NCBI RefSeq assembly: GCF_029784135.1
Contig: NC_073746.1
Coordinates: 106,831,161-106,895,160 of the forward strand
Reading direction: 5' to 3'
Source: Toxorhynchites rutilus septentrionalis
Lineage: Eukaryota > Arthropoda > Insecta > Diptera > Culicidae
DNA length: 64,000 bases
Shown here: positions 21,985-32,741 of the stretch, piece by piece
Layout: the number at the start of each line of letters is the position of its first letter
How positions within the stretch are numbered: the stretch's first letter is position 1
The notes under the pieces: generated by a model
Database searches by the model: none
Seen by the model: the letters and a program-made list of their open reading frames with translations, nothing else
What the model was told of the DNA's origin: nothing
Translations under genes and position numbers: made by a program

Positions 21985-23000
21985 CGTAGGATTACGTCTT
22001 TCGGGAGCTTATTGCGGTACAAATTGAAAATCGAAAATCGAGCACATCGTGAAAATTGTCCAATTTCAAATGCTTATTTCAGTCATTTCATGATGGATTG
22101 ATGAAATTTTTGCGTCAATCGATTTCGGCACTCCATAACAATTTTTTATATTGATGAAAATAATAGATGTCATGAAACTAACTATCGAATAATTGAAAAA
22201 TATCAACCTCTATCCTAATGGAGATACCCTCTTTTGATTGGTCGAAATTGACGACAAATGCGGCGGTTCCCTAACAGAGACATCAAAAACAAGCAGCCTG
22301 GAGGAAATCGGCATTGCAAATACATGAAAGTAGGGGGAATTTTAGTTCCTACCGGAATGTGTTTCCTTACAGTGACATCGAAACCAAGCTGCCTGGAGGG
22401 AATCGACATTGTAAAGTCATGGAAAGGAATTGGAATGGAAAACCGCCGAATGTTAACCTTGATTTAGTCGAGGAAGTTTGTGCAGGAGATCTCCCATAAA
22501 TTTGAAGGCCTGTTTCAATCACCTCGTAGAAATAAAATTCCAGTTTGAACATCAAGTTTATACTGATGGTTCAGTAAGCATTGATGGTGTCGGTAGCAGA
22601 ATTTTTGAAAATCGCTATACTGGTAGTTTCTCGCTTCCTCCCCAATGCACAATTTTTAGCGCAGAAGCTTTTTCGAATTAGGAATAATATTGGACAGAAC
22701 CTAAGGGACATATTAAGTAATGATGAAACTCAGGAGAATAACTTAATTGAATTTTGGAAAGAAACAGAACTTTACAAGAAAATGTAGAACATTTAAAACT
22801 AGAATAACAAAAACAGTAAAAAAGAAAGTCGGAGACGAATGAATCGAATGATTCAAAGTCTCCGTAAACAAAGAAGAAGCAGAAGAACATTGCAAATACA
22901 TGAGAGTAGGGGGAGTTTTTGCTCCTACCAAAAAGTGTTCTCTAACAGAGACATCTAAACCAAGGTGCCCGGGTGAACTCGGCATTGCAAATATAGTTGG
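21985..23000 (+). repeat. GACGTAG-family fragment, copy D
   Basis: It begins with TTTGACGTAGGATTACGTC (about 21984). The following sequence includes TTTTGATTGGTC (about 22233), like the promoter region of the H2A relic, and then joins minisatellite units at 22262-22420 and 22893-22997. Around 22812-22888 a small module framed by GGAGAC/GTCTCC occurs, repeated at about 25090-25150. No gene remains. Confidence 0.5.
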
Positions 23001-23440
23001 AGGGATTTTTTTCATTCAAGCAAATAAAATTGAAATTTGGAACTTCAATGTTGGTTGCTTCGTGAAATTTCATATCAATGACCGATCGTGTATTGTGAAA
23101 AATTTAACACAAGTGTAGATGTAAAACTGTATATGGTAGCATTAGCACGATTTATTTCAATTTTCATAAATAAAAACCAAGGTGTGTTCCCGCTCTAGAA
23201 CGGGTCGTTCGGTTTTATTCAAGGAAAGTTTATACGGCGAGGAAAATTGGGAAAGTGAAGAAATATTAGAAAAAAAGATTTCCCATATACTCTGCATATA
23301 GTATAGTATAGGTGTTGTTAGTCCAATTAAAATTCGCATTGGGTTGAATAAACACTCAGAAAGTAAAAAGACGGGTGGGTAATGTCGGGGACATAACCGG
23401 AGTGACGTAGGACTATACAAAGGGGACAGCTTTTGCTAAA

Positions 23441-23500
23441 AAGGAGAAGAAAATAAAACAATATATTTGAAATATAATATTGTTTTATTTTCTTCTCCTT
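23441..23500. repeat. Perfect 24-bp hairpin
   Basis: Arms 23441-23464 and 23477-23500 are exact reverse complements, separated by 12 nt. One arm is a purine-rich run (GGAGAAGAAAATAAAACA). Confidence 0.9.
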
Positions 23501-23868
23501 CGTGAATACCTATCTACCTGAAAAATGGATTAGTTTACTGTTTATTATTTATGAACATGTTGGGGGTTCTGAAAGGAACCTTTGGTGTTGTGTTTTTGCC
23601 TTTTTCTTGAGTTTTTGACGTAGGACTACGTCTTTCATTTTTATACTGGGGTGTAAGTTCAATGTTTCGAAAATGAAAGCGTTACGCCGGAGCAACGAGA
23701 TTTTGAGCGATAATACCTCCTAAACAACTGAACGAAATGGTATGATAAACACTTCATTCGAGAGATAAAATGTCTACGCGTTATATGTTTGTTACCTTTT
23801 GATCCAAAATTTGTTTCTATAGACGTTAAATTGCTTTCAAAACAGGCTATAGAAATCACGCTAATCGG

Positions 23869-23903
23869 TATATAAGCGAAGGCCGCACGGAAATCCACTC
23901 AGT
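23869..23903 (+). promoter_or_regulatory. Core promoter inside repeat copy B
   Basis: TATATAAG is followed by the arthropod initiator TCAGT with 32 bp from the first T of the TATA box to the A of the initiator. The same TATA and spacing are kept in the inverted copy C (47641 down to about 47607), where the initiator reads TCGGT. Confidence 0.6.
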
Positions 23904-23947
23904 TATGATTGCGCAACGGTTGAGATACGATCGCTGGAATGAATGGA

Positions 23948-24540
23948 TGTTTCCCTAACACATACTTCAAAACCATGGAGCCTGAAGGAATCAGCATTGC
24001 AAAACAGATACAAGCTGCAGATACTTTCGTACTCGCTTGCGTTTTTTCAAATTGGAATGTTTCCCTAACACAGACTTCAAAAGACTTCAAGCGGGTACTT
24101 TTGTACTCGCTTGCGTCTTTGCAATTGGAATGTTTCCCTAACACAGACTTCTAAACCATGGAGCCTGAGGAAATCGACATTGCATTGCGTTTTCGCAAAT
24201 TGGAATGTTTCCTTAACACAGACCATGGAGCCTGGAGAAATCGGCATTGCAAAATAGGTGCAAGCTGCGGGTACTTTTGTACGCACTTGCGTTTTTGGAA
24301 ATCGGAATGTTTCCCTAACACAGACTTCAAAACCATGGAGCCTGGGGAAATCGGCATTGCAAAATAGATGCAAACTGCGGGTACTTCTGCGTTTTCGCAA
24401 ACCGGAATGTGTTTTCCCAACACAGATTCCGAAACCAAGAGGTTGGGAAAATCGGCATTGCAGATACTTGCAAGTCGGTGGTACTTTTTATATCCCCATG
24501 CATTTTTACACTCCGAAATTCGTTTTGCAAACACGGTCTA
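23948..24540 (+). repeat. Minisatellite array, about 100-bp unit (array 2)
   Basis: At least six degenerate units start with TTTCCCTAACACAGACTTC (near 23948, 24058, 24131, 24206, 24308 and 24408). Each continues into ATGGAGCCTGGGGAAATCGG and GCATTGCAAA-type segments. Spacing varies from about 73 to 110 bp through partial deletions. Several units stay open in one frame, but no known domain results. Confidence 0.85.
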
Positions 24541-24925
24541 CAAAAGCGGGTACAAATGCATCGCTTTGGCTCGGTTATTCAAGACTGCTTCGGAAGACAT
24601 CCTTTCATGTTGCCAACTCACTACACATACCGTTTAATGATTAGGCAAAATGTTGATAACTATTTGCTGCGATAACTACTACTATAATTTGGGATTTGTT
24701 TGCAATTGAATTCGTATGTTATTTCTTTCATTCACTACTTTAATCAATAATTTAAACAATACACACAAAAGATAGCTCTGCGCAGCGGCGATATCGTACA
24801 CGATGACGAACATCCTAGGTGCGATTAATTGAAAAAATTGAAAATTGAAAAAAATAATTACTAAGCCAACGGCAGTCCTACGACAACATTGTGGTTATAT
24901 CATAGGTATAACCCATCCATAGTTT

Positions 24926-25649
24926 TTTCTGAAGGCTTTGTACTTATTAAATGTTCAACGCCGGGCATCCTTCGGCGTATGCACATATCGTACAATCAAA
25001 ATGATGGCTGTGATAGGGAATGCATAGGTGGTCATCAGCTCATTCACTATCATATATTTCATTATTGAGCATATTATCGTACCTTAAACTGTGGTTTCGG
25101 AGACGAATGAATTGTAAGATTTGTAGTCTCCGAAAACAAAATAAATAAAAATGAAGCAGAACTGAGGTCTTGGAGACGAACTCTACGATTTTTCGAGAAA
25201 TAAACGAGCTATAAGCGTTCTGAAAAACCAACAGTAAATACAGGGACGGATGACCTTCGGATTAAAGTCCTTTAAAATAAGAACAGAGCAGCAGGAAATA
25301 CATAGCTCATCATATTGCTCCTTAGTTATTTTTCTATACAATGCAGATGTAACGTCCGTCAATTTTCAACATCAGTTATCAACCAAAGAAAGCAGTTCTT
25401 GCTACCGAGAAATTTCGTTAATGCCATCCTGCATACAATGTGTTGTAATTTGAAGCCACTTTCAATTCGGAAACCATGTATGGGTTTGTGAAAACTGAAT
25501 GATCAATTTAAAAGACCTCAGCCACCAATAAGCTCAAGAACAAGCATAAACAAAATAAATCGGTTTATATTATATGTCATATTATGTCACTTTAGAATGC
25601 ATTGTGAAATGTATTGTGAAAAACTTTTAATGACTCTTCTTTGAAAGGT
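24926..25649. other. Repeat-derived sequence, no gene recognised
   Basis: Contains a second copy of the GGAGACGAATGAA / GTCTCC module (about 25090-25150). No coding sequence can be supported. Confidence 0.4.
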
Positions 25650-26042
25650 TTAATGGCCCTGAAAAGCGCCGTGGTTATGGTGACTGGTTTTGCCACCAAA
25701 GCAGTCTGTATAAACAAACTTTTTCCTTCTTCTACCTGCTGCCGTTTTGCGATTGCGTTTGCCACTCGCTGAAACTAGTTGTTGCCACCGAATCGAATGT
25801 GCTCTGTTCTGTAGGCGGGTTTTCTTATTGTCGTGAGCAGCTTTGCCAGCCAACTCGATCATACGGCGGCCGAAACTATATAACGCCGGCTAGGTGGACT
25901 GGTGCACTGGTACTAACGCGCTCGGCCTAGCTACCCTTGCGGAGTAATTGGCGGATACACATACGGGGAACTGGAGACCAACACTGTTCGAGCGGGATTT
26001 TGCCTTTCCCTTCACTTTTCCTCCTTTGCCATGTCCAGACAT
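25650..26042 (-). pseudogene. Histone H2A pseudogene
   Basis: The minus strand starts with ATG at 26042 and reads [18 protein letters not shown]...GLQFPV, the H2A N-terminal tail and start of the histone fold. It then shifts frame. A later piece corresponds to AERV...APVxLA (about 25930-25890), has a stop, and a further frame gives ELAGKAAHDNKKTR, the alpha-2/alpha-3 region. The rest of the C-terminal part is scrambled. The gene ends beside a histone-type stem-loop at 25655-25670. It is intronless with its own 3' histone element, so it is a copy of a replication-dependent histone gene, not a polyadenylated retrocopy. At least two frameshifts and a stop make it non-functional. Confidence 0.85.
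25655..25670 (-). terminator. Histone mRNA 3' stem-loop (decayed)
   Basis: The minus strand reads GGCGCTTTTCAGGGCC. This is the conserved six-pair stem with a four-base loop, with one mismatched pair. A purine-rich stretch (AAAGAAGAG) follows, as in the histone downstream element. Confidence 0.8.
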
Positions 26043-26570
26043 GGCTGCTTGTGTTGGTTTGTTGATGTGATGCGAAACGATGTGGTGTACGGTTTGGATG
26101 AGAATGATCGTTACGGCAGCGGAGCGGGGATTTTTAAGCTGACTGGCTGGCTCGAGAATTACGCATGTGTGAGACTGCGACCAATGTTTCGTTCATATTT
26201 TTTCTTTTTCCTTCCCAATCGTGCTTCATTGTATTTCGCTGCCGCTCTGGTTGCCCGTTTTGGTCGGTACGATTTGAGGAGCACAAAATGGACCAATCAA
26301 AAATGGGCACATAGTGCATTTGGACAATGCTTGTTATTTCACAATTATTCAATTATTTATCTCAAGAAAAATGAAATGTTATTCGTTATGATAGATGCGT
26401 AGATATATTTCCTATCAATTGATGCAAAAACTTTTGCGATCTATTGAGAAATGCTCGAGTTATAAGCGTTTCAAATCTTGCATTTTTTCCTACTTGTTCA
26501 GTGCCTAGATTTTCATTTCACACCCTATATCTTCCGGTTAGACGTACTCCTACGTCAAAAATATAAAAGA
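26042..26570 (-). promoter_or_regulatory. 5' flank of the H2A relic, continuous with the GACGTAG family
   Basis: Upstream of the H2A ATG is a histone-like promoter with a CCAAT-type motif (GACCAATCA at 26291-26299; GACCAAT near 26178). Beyond about 26330 the sequence becomes the GACGTAG-family left part, ending at GACGTAGGAGTACGTC (minus strand, about 26562-26547). The same left part occurs in copy A (about 20000-20180) up to a TTTGATTGG motif. Confidence 0.6.
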
Positions 26571-26734
26571 AAATCACTTTTTCCATTTCAAATATGTTTT
26601 CTCTATATTAAAGTAACATATTTTTACTGATGAGAAAAATTGATAATTGTGTTCGGTATTGATAGTTATCTTATATTACATTGTTTTTTTTTTCTTTATT
26701 TCATCCATACATAACACAGACAGGAGGCATTTTG

Positions 26735-26860
26735 TCTAGGATCACAGACGGCGGTTTTCATCATATCTCGTTCCACTTCGGCATCTTTTATCTGATACGC
26801 ACCATCCAACGACTGTTTACCATACTTCTTTCATCATCACTCGGTAAACAGTGGTGGAGT
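26735..26860 (+). pseudogene. Possible histone H2B 3' end relic
   Basis: A short stretch upstream of a histone stem-loop on the plus strand. CAGACGGCGGTT resembles the IQTAV codons of H2B, and the last codons before the TAA at about 26857 look like a decayed H2B end. The resemblance is weak. The main support is the stem-loop that follows and the nearby divergent H2A relic, since H2A and H2B are usually paired head to head. Confidence 0.3.
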
Positions 26861-26891
26861 GAACAAACAATACTGAACAACCAAACAAAAC

Positions 26892-26907
26892 GACCCTTTT
26901 CAGGGCC
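26892..26907 (+). terminator. Histone-type 3' stem-loop (plus strand)
   Basis: GACCCTTTTCAGGGCC fits the histone 3' stem-loop with one mismatched pair. It is preceded by an A/C-rich leader (ACCAAACAAAA), as is common in front of this element. Confidence 0.65.
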
Positions 26908-28980
26908 ACCAAATCATAAGTTTACCGGTGTAATTTTTCCAACATATCCAAAATCAACAGATAGCCTAACGGAATCCTACGTCAACTATGCGGGCGTGTC
27001 TCAGACGCAACCCTCCTGTGACTTTTTTAATTTTTTTCATATTAAAATAAAGTTTAAAAAATTAAAAAAATAGTCCAAGATGGTAAAACTATTTTCGACG
27101 AACTTTGTGGAACATCGAATTGTTATTAATTTTCGAAACTTTGTATTTTTGTATGGTAACAATAATGTTTAGTCACAAATTATATGATATGATTTAAAAC
27201 AAAAAGCTCTTTATCATTCTCCTTCTAAATGCAGTCATTCTCGAGATATTTAAAAAAAAATATTTATAGTTTATTGCCTTTTTTATAGTTTTTTATAGTT
27301 TTATAGTAAAGGATTTTTTAATAAGTTTGTCGTGTTATACCGTCATGTTCATGAAATTCTATGAATTTGCTCATAATTTTCAATAACTTTTCCAAATACA
27401 CCATTATGGTGAAAATATATGTTTAGGAGTTACGTTGAAAAACTTTTGAAGACATGTGAGTCTTAACAAAATGTTTTTCAACGTAGCTTCTAAACATATA
27501 CTTTACTTCGAATATAATATACTTTCATTCGAATCAAAAATACTCATGTTTTGACATTTGTCGATTTCATTTGGAATTGCTCATATGTAAGAACGTAAAT
27601 AGTATGGGGACGTAACAGTCAGTCGATCTATGAAAAAAATCTTCCGACAAAACTATGTTAAACGTTTCGTTCGAACCAAGACGTTCACTAATTTGAAAGA
27701 AGATTTCTCCTTTCCGGACTTCTTAAGAAGGAAACATTCGATAATTACGACCGAATGAAGTTCCACTTCACATCAATGAACAGTTTCGGTACCAATTTCG
27801 GCCATCCATCGTTTTGTCTCTCTCCCTCTCATTATTAACAAACTTCCAACGATAAAATTTTTAGTCATCTTTGCCTCCACTACCGGAGAGATGCCCATTA
27901 CCTTCTTCTAGAGTCAATTTCTCCACACACCACTTGTGTTCCCCCGCGTGATTAAACCTTAGATTGAAAGAGTGGGAGAGCCAAAAAAAAAAGTTCAAAT
28001 CGTTGCAATATTCTTTTGATGTGCTTCTTGGCCGGGCAATTCCAGTCCTAATTGAAAATGTTGCAATATTTCAATAAATTTCAGCACAGGCCGACGAAAT
28101 TGGTCCCTTCTCCACCGTCGCAGCATCAGCCCGCAATTGGGGAGTTTTGTAAACATTGTGGGGGCGTGGAGAAATAGAGAGAGAGAGAGAGAGAGTCAGG
28201 ATAATGGCAATGGTAATCTGGGCGATCGTGTGGATTGTGTCACCAAAAGGTGAAAGTTAAGTGTTTGCCCCGTTCCACCACCACCACCCTCACTCTTCTT
28301 TGGAAACGAACACACGCCGCCCTCCTGTTTTTGGTAATTTTCCGCAAGTGCGGGTGGGTGGTTGGAATCGTTTAAATTGGGCTGTCTCATAATTAAATTG
28401 CGCATTAGTGTGCTTCGCTGGCAATTGTTATCAATGGCTTCCGGCAGGATAGAGTCCGGGGGGGTTAGTGGTGAAACGGGATTTAAGTACTGCCAAGAGG
28501 GAGAGAGAGAAAGAGAGACCGCCGTTGCGGTGCTGTTTTTTACGGCCTGGCTGTTATTGTTTAGCTTAGGTGCTGCTGGTGGGGCAGACTTTTATTTTGG
28601 GCGATAAATTTCAAAAGTTTTCGGGAGAAGTGCTTCAGCTGGATCCGGTGGATGGGAACTGACTTAGTGGCGAGGTTTATCACTGGTGGTGGAGTTTATT
28701 CTCGATTTATTTTAAGCTGTGCGATAAATAGGCTGTCTTTCATCATTGGGATTTATTTAACTTCTGGCACAAGTGTGGATGTAATGAATGCTCTGTTTTT
28801 GATTTAAGGGCCGATTTAGTGCTGTTGGTGTGTTCCAGGTATAGCTGTTCCGGTTGCAGATCCCCTACTCTTACAGTTTATTCCCGCTTCATGTAATTGT
28901 ATTCCAAAAATTCAACATAAAAATCTACAGTTAAAATGGGCGAAACTCATTTTTCAACGATAGAATCTAAGGGCAACATA
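26908..28980. other. Dispersed repeat (27080-27420) and apparently single-copy DNA
   Basis: 27080-27420 is a diverged direct copy of 48270-48575 and shares further short segments with 47.9-49.0 kb. 28020-28800 is GC-richer, has no transposon signs and contains a GA microsatellite (28177-28195). It might be unique regulatory DNA. The short frames (28196-28607) show no known domain. Confidence 0.4.
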
Positions 28981-29761
28981 TTCTAAAGCAGGAGTGGCCA
29001 AAGCGTCGATCGCGGTAGCCCGCTTGGTTATTCCTAGTCACCCGCCTGTCTGACATAGACACCGTAATGTACAACACGAGTCATTCTCAAAAAATATTTC
29101 CCCTTAATAGACAGTTGGGCACAAAATTGGCGAGTTAAACTCACACAACCATACTGAAATCTAATGTAACCTATATTTATAGGGCCCTTGATTTTATGTT
29201 ATTGTTTAAAAATCCCAACAATGGAAATGAAATAATTGAAAGAAATACCGCTGTCAAGGAACACAATTATGCCTAGAACAGAAACTATGAGTAAAAATAT
29301 GGAAGAGATGTTGAATGAAATTGTTGCTGATTGCTGGTTTTTATCCTTATAATTTGACGAATCAATGCCTCTAATAAAGCGTAAATATGTGTGCTCATTA
29401 GGTTTTGTATCCTTCATGTTTCTAGTAGAGAAAAACCATTAACATTTTTATAAAGCTGAGTGAAACGGTAAACGGTGATCGATACCAACAACAAATGTTG
29501 AATTGGAACTTTTCATTGATGGAAAAAGACCGGAATGACCCCAAAGACACGATAAAGTGAAATCGCAGGATCACAACGCAGCGGCGCACACCGCAAAGGT
29601 TATGATGGGCTCTTAACTGGGAAACGTTATCGATGCATTTGCACTTTGTCGTAAATAAAGATGTAGAAAAATGGGTTGGCGAATGTTTTCGTGGAAACAA
29701 TTTGTCTGAAAGATGGATGAAATGTGTAGAACCAAACGGGTATTATTTCGAATAAAACATT

Positions 29762-30060
29762 TTGATATTCTTCCGAAAATTATGTGTTTTTATCATTGAA
29801 AAAATCGAACAATTTCAACTCGCACACCTAGTGTTCAACTCATTCAAGTACTTTATTAGTAAAACAGGATTTCCAATACAAGAAGTCGTTTCGATTACGA
29901 CTGATGCAGTTCCTTTTATGGTTGGGAGCTATAATGGATTCCATCAGCAGACACTGTGCTTAAAAATATTGAAATTGGATGATGGCATTCAAAATATTTA
30001 ATTCCATACGTGGAAGCAGTTTGCAGGGACGCAGATTTAGAGCATTTCTAGAGGATTGTG
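29762..30060 (+). pseudogene. hAT transposase fragment (GTF2IRD2/ZBED-like)
   Basis: A 79-codon frame holds SITTDAVPFMVGSYNGF and QQTLCLKIL, matching the part of hAT transposases that normally reads TTDGAPAM..G...GF and HQQALCxKxL. The piece between them (FLHYHCIIH region) is deleted. Past the stop, another frame continues with FNSIRGSSLQGRRFRAFLE, also typical. Both the N-terminal BED finger and the C-terminal dimerisation region are missing. Confidence 0.7.
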
Positions 30061-31289
30061 AATAAGGCATCGAATAAATACAAGTACACACCGAGGTTAT
30101 GTCAGAGGCGACACGTGTTCAACAGAGCTACCTGTTATATTTCATTAACAATATTAAAACAACAATAACAACAGTTACGATGACAGATTTTAATATTTTT
30201 ATTTCTCAACATTTATCTGTACAATAAACCCAGTTCTTGTGCGGTTTTTTATGCGATTTTTTTGGTGTGACTTATTGAGCTTATTGAGAGGAGCAAAGAG
30301 TTGATTTTATGATCTGCGCAAGTGAGTAGGCCGCTTATGAAAGTGAACAAAGGAAATCGAATGTTGATCACGAATGGAATCATTAGGATTTGGGATATTT
30401 TCTAAGGGAAACTTTTTTGATGCGGTCCCTATCCACTACATAACAAAACTTTTTTTTTTCAAATTGTTTAGCGAACACGATTTTTTTGTGCGGTCCCACA
30501 CAAAAACAGGTTTGCCTGTATAACATTGATAGGTGCACAATGTACTCGAAAAAAGGTAATGAAGATGGTAGAGTTTCGAGCGACATAGCATGCGCTGCCA
30601 TAACTATTTCTACGACTGAATATGAGGCTAATGTGATAGTGAGCAGTGATTATTTGTGAAATCACGAAGGATAAAAGTGATATTTCCATGTGCCATTTTC
30701 ACTCCCCCACGTTCATATAAACAGACGAAGTTTCATTATTTCAACGTTATGAAGTTGATGTTTCAAAGGCTCTCAATGTCGATGTGTGAGAGAATAATTG
30801 CCAATTAATCAAAATTTCACCGAAAATGTTACTGCTTTCGAGAACTATGCATACGACTACTCTCTGGACCTTTTTATCACATAAATAATCGAAATAAGCC
30901 ACGATACAATTGTCATCTGTTAAAAACCAAACAGTTGAATAATTTCATGAGAATTTTGACTCAAATTGTCATGCAAACGTGAGTACTTTCAACATGTTTT
31001 GTTTTTTCCGTATACATTCCACATTGAATGCAAATAATTACGACACGATATTTTGCTTGCCATTACATATATACTTCGTCTACTGCTCCACCTCGATATG
31101 TATCTCATTGATAGGTGCATAATTTAAATCAACTATTTTTGCAAACATTTGGTATTTTGCAGCCGGGTGCTATGATTGATGCTAGGATCGTTAGCAAAAT
31201 TTCAAGCAGAACTGTCAGTGGGATACCTAATTCATGTGAAAACAAAGGAAAAATGTCAGTGAGATACTCGATATGTTGGCTCCTGTCAG
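30061..31289. other. No gene recognised
   Basis: AT-rich sequence between the two hAT relics, probably decayed transposon DNA. Open frames at 30383-30689 (minus) have no domain I recognise. Confidence 0.35.
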
Positions 31290-31665
31290 TTCAATAGGGG
31301 TTCTCTAAAGACGTCACCCGGGTGGTATTTTGGTCTCCATAAATTGCTTCAATGTCCCGCTGCGTTTTGACGACTGCGAGAAAAATGCCGCAAGAGTTGA
31401 CATCTTATTGAAAAACCTCGACGTTTTCTTGTTGTTTATGCACGAGTGAAGCAAAACCGTGTTCAATACGTGTGCTCGACAGTGAATTTATCCAGTGAAT
31501 AACCGTTGTTTCGCCCATGTTGGCACATTAGATTTATTTCCGGACATTACAGCAGCGCCATCATAGCTCTGGGCCACAATTTTGTCAGCATTAAGACCAA
31601 AGTACGCAGCTATTTCATCCACATGTCCGGCCAATGCAGCGAAGGTTTTGAAACGTAAGCAGACA
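31290..31665 (-). pseudogene. hAT transposase fragment (ZMYM1/DUF4371-like)
   Basis: The minus strand encodes LVAQ-like GLNADKIVAQSYDGAAVMSG, then CRAHVLNTVLLHSC and FFNKMSTLAAFFSQSSKR. These are motifs of the other hAT branch, found in ZMYM1-like proteins (QSYDGAxxMSG, HCxAHxLNL). Two stops and a frame change are present. The strand and branch differ from the fragment at 29.8 kb, so this is a separate insertion. Confidence 0.7.
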
Positions 31666-32740
31666 AACGTGTACTATATGTACCGGGTTCAAGTTGTCGA
31701 ATGAACAAAATCGATAAAAACGCCCGAATTAAAACCACACATCAACGAAAGAATACCACCACATCCACATAAATCATGAATGAATTTGTTCGTTGTTTAT
31801 ATTTCCATCACGCTCGCTCGTGGTGTTTGGTGCTGTGTACTCTCGCGGTCTCGTGTCCTCTCTCAAATTTTAATGACGTTAGGAGTAGGAAGAGAAACAG
31901 AGAAGGAAATGATGACGAACACGAACAAACACTGAAGAGTGGTGGTGTGTATTTTCCATCGTTTGCGTCGGTTTTGTTCAGCAGAAATATTGAACCGAAA
32001 ACGTCATTTTTACGCAAGGCGGCACATTAGTAGTAGTGATCGTCTCATACGTAGTTGACTGTGTTTGAATGACGGCGAGTTCAGATGAATGGTTTGAACC
32101 CGGTAGTCATTACTGCTTATTTCGTAGCATTGAGGCTGTGTTGCGGGCAGATTGGGGGTGTAATCAAGTGTAACTATCATATTATATTTTTCACGGTGGG
32201 TTTGAGTTCCACCAAAATAGAAAATAAAATAAGGATATTCGAGATAATATGGAAATCACAAAAAATTACCTTCGATAATTCCTCATCCATGATGCAAATG
32301 TGAAATAATATACATTTTATTCTGACATTGTCTACCGGTCCTATGAACAGTTTGAACAGGCGGACGAAATGCTTTAGGGTAATGTGACTGAGCCGTGTCA
32401 AGTTTCTTTGCAAAATCTTTTGCCAGCAACTGTCAACTGTCAATAGCTCATATCCTAAAAGTGGGTCCGTGGGATCTGTGGGGATCAAATTTGAATCTTC
32501 AGGGAAAATTGATAGTGAAATAGTTAGCGACGTTTATATATTGAAAGGGAAACTCGCACTCCTAATCCTAGTTTATACGGTGCGAGGGAGCATACGAGTC
32601 GGCCTAGTCAGTTACCGCAGTGCAGCTACTCACTTCGTGTGAACACACCATGCCTGTGTCATGCGTAGGTTTGTCAACTAAATTTTTCAGAAATCAGGAA
32701 GAATGAAAATAAAAATCAGGATGAAATCAGGACAGCTCAT
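31666..32740. other. No gene recognised
   Basis: Decayed sequence. Frames at 31776-32030 and 32177-32488 have no known domain. Around 32690-32735 is a short run with the repeated phrase AATCAGG, also seen near 49140-49215. Confidence 0.35.
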
Positions 32741-32741
32741 A

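Larger units (their letters stand above)
23610..24925 (+). mobile_element. GACGTAG-family element, copy B (uninterrupted)
   Basis: The left end is TTTGACGTAGGACTACGTC (about 23611). A block of roughly 300 bp follows that is about 80 percent similar to the reverse complement of 47570-47880. Then come a core promoter (TATATAAG 23869-23876, TCAGT 23899-23903), the minisatellite array 23948-24540, a block shared with copy A (24545-24660), and the right-end module with GATATAACC-like repeats (about 24893-24920). It lacks any transposase. Confidence 0.65.

Noticed and set aside
20250..24540. CRISPR-like repeat array
   Set aside because: Units of about 100 bp are degenerate and directly adjoining, without constant short repeats and unique spacers, in a eukaryotic genome.
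28177..28195. GA-repeat as a GAGA-factor promoter element
   Set aside because: A plain microsatellite with no TATA, initiator or gene next to it.
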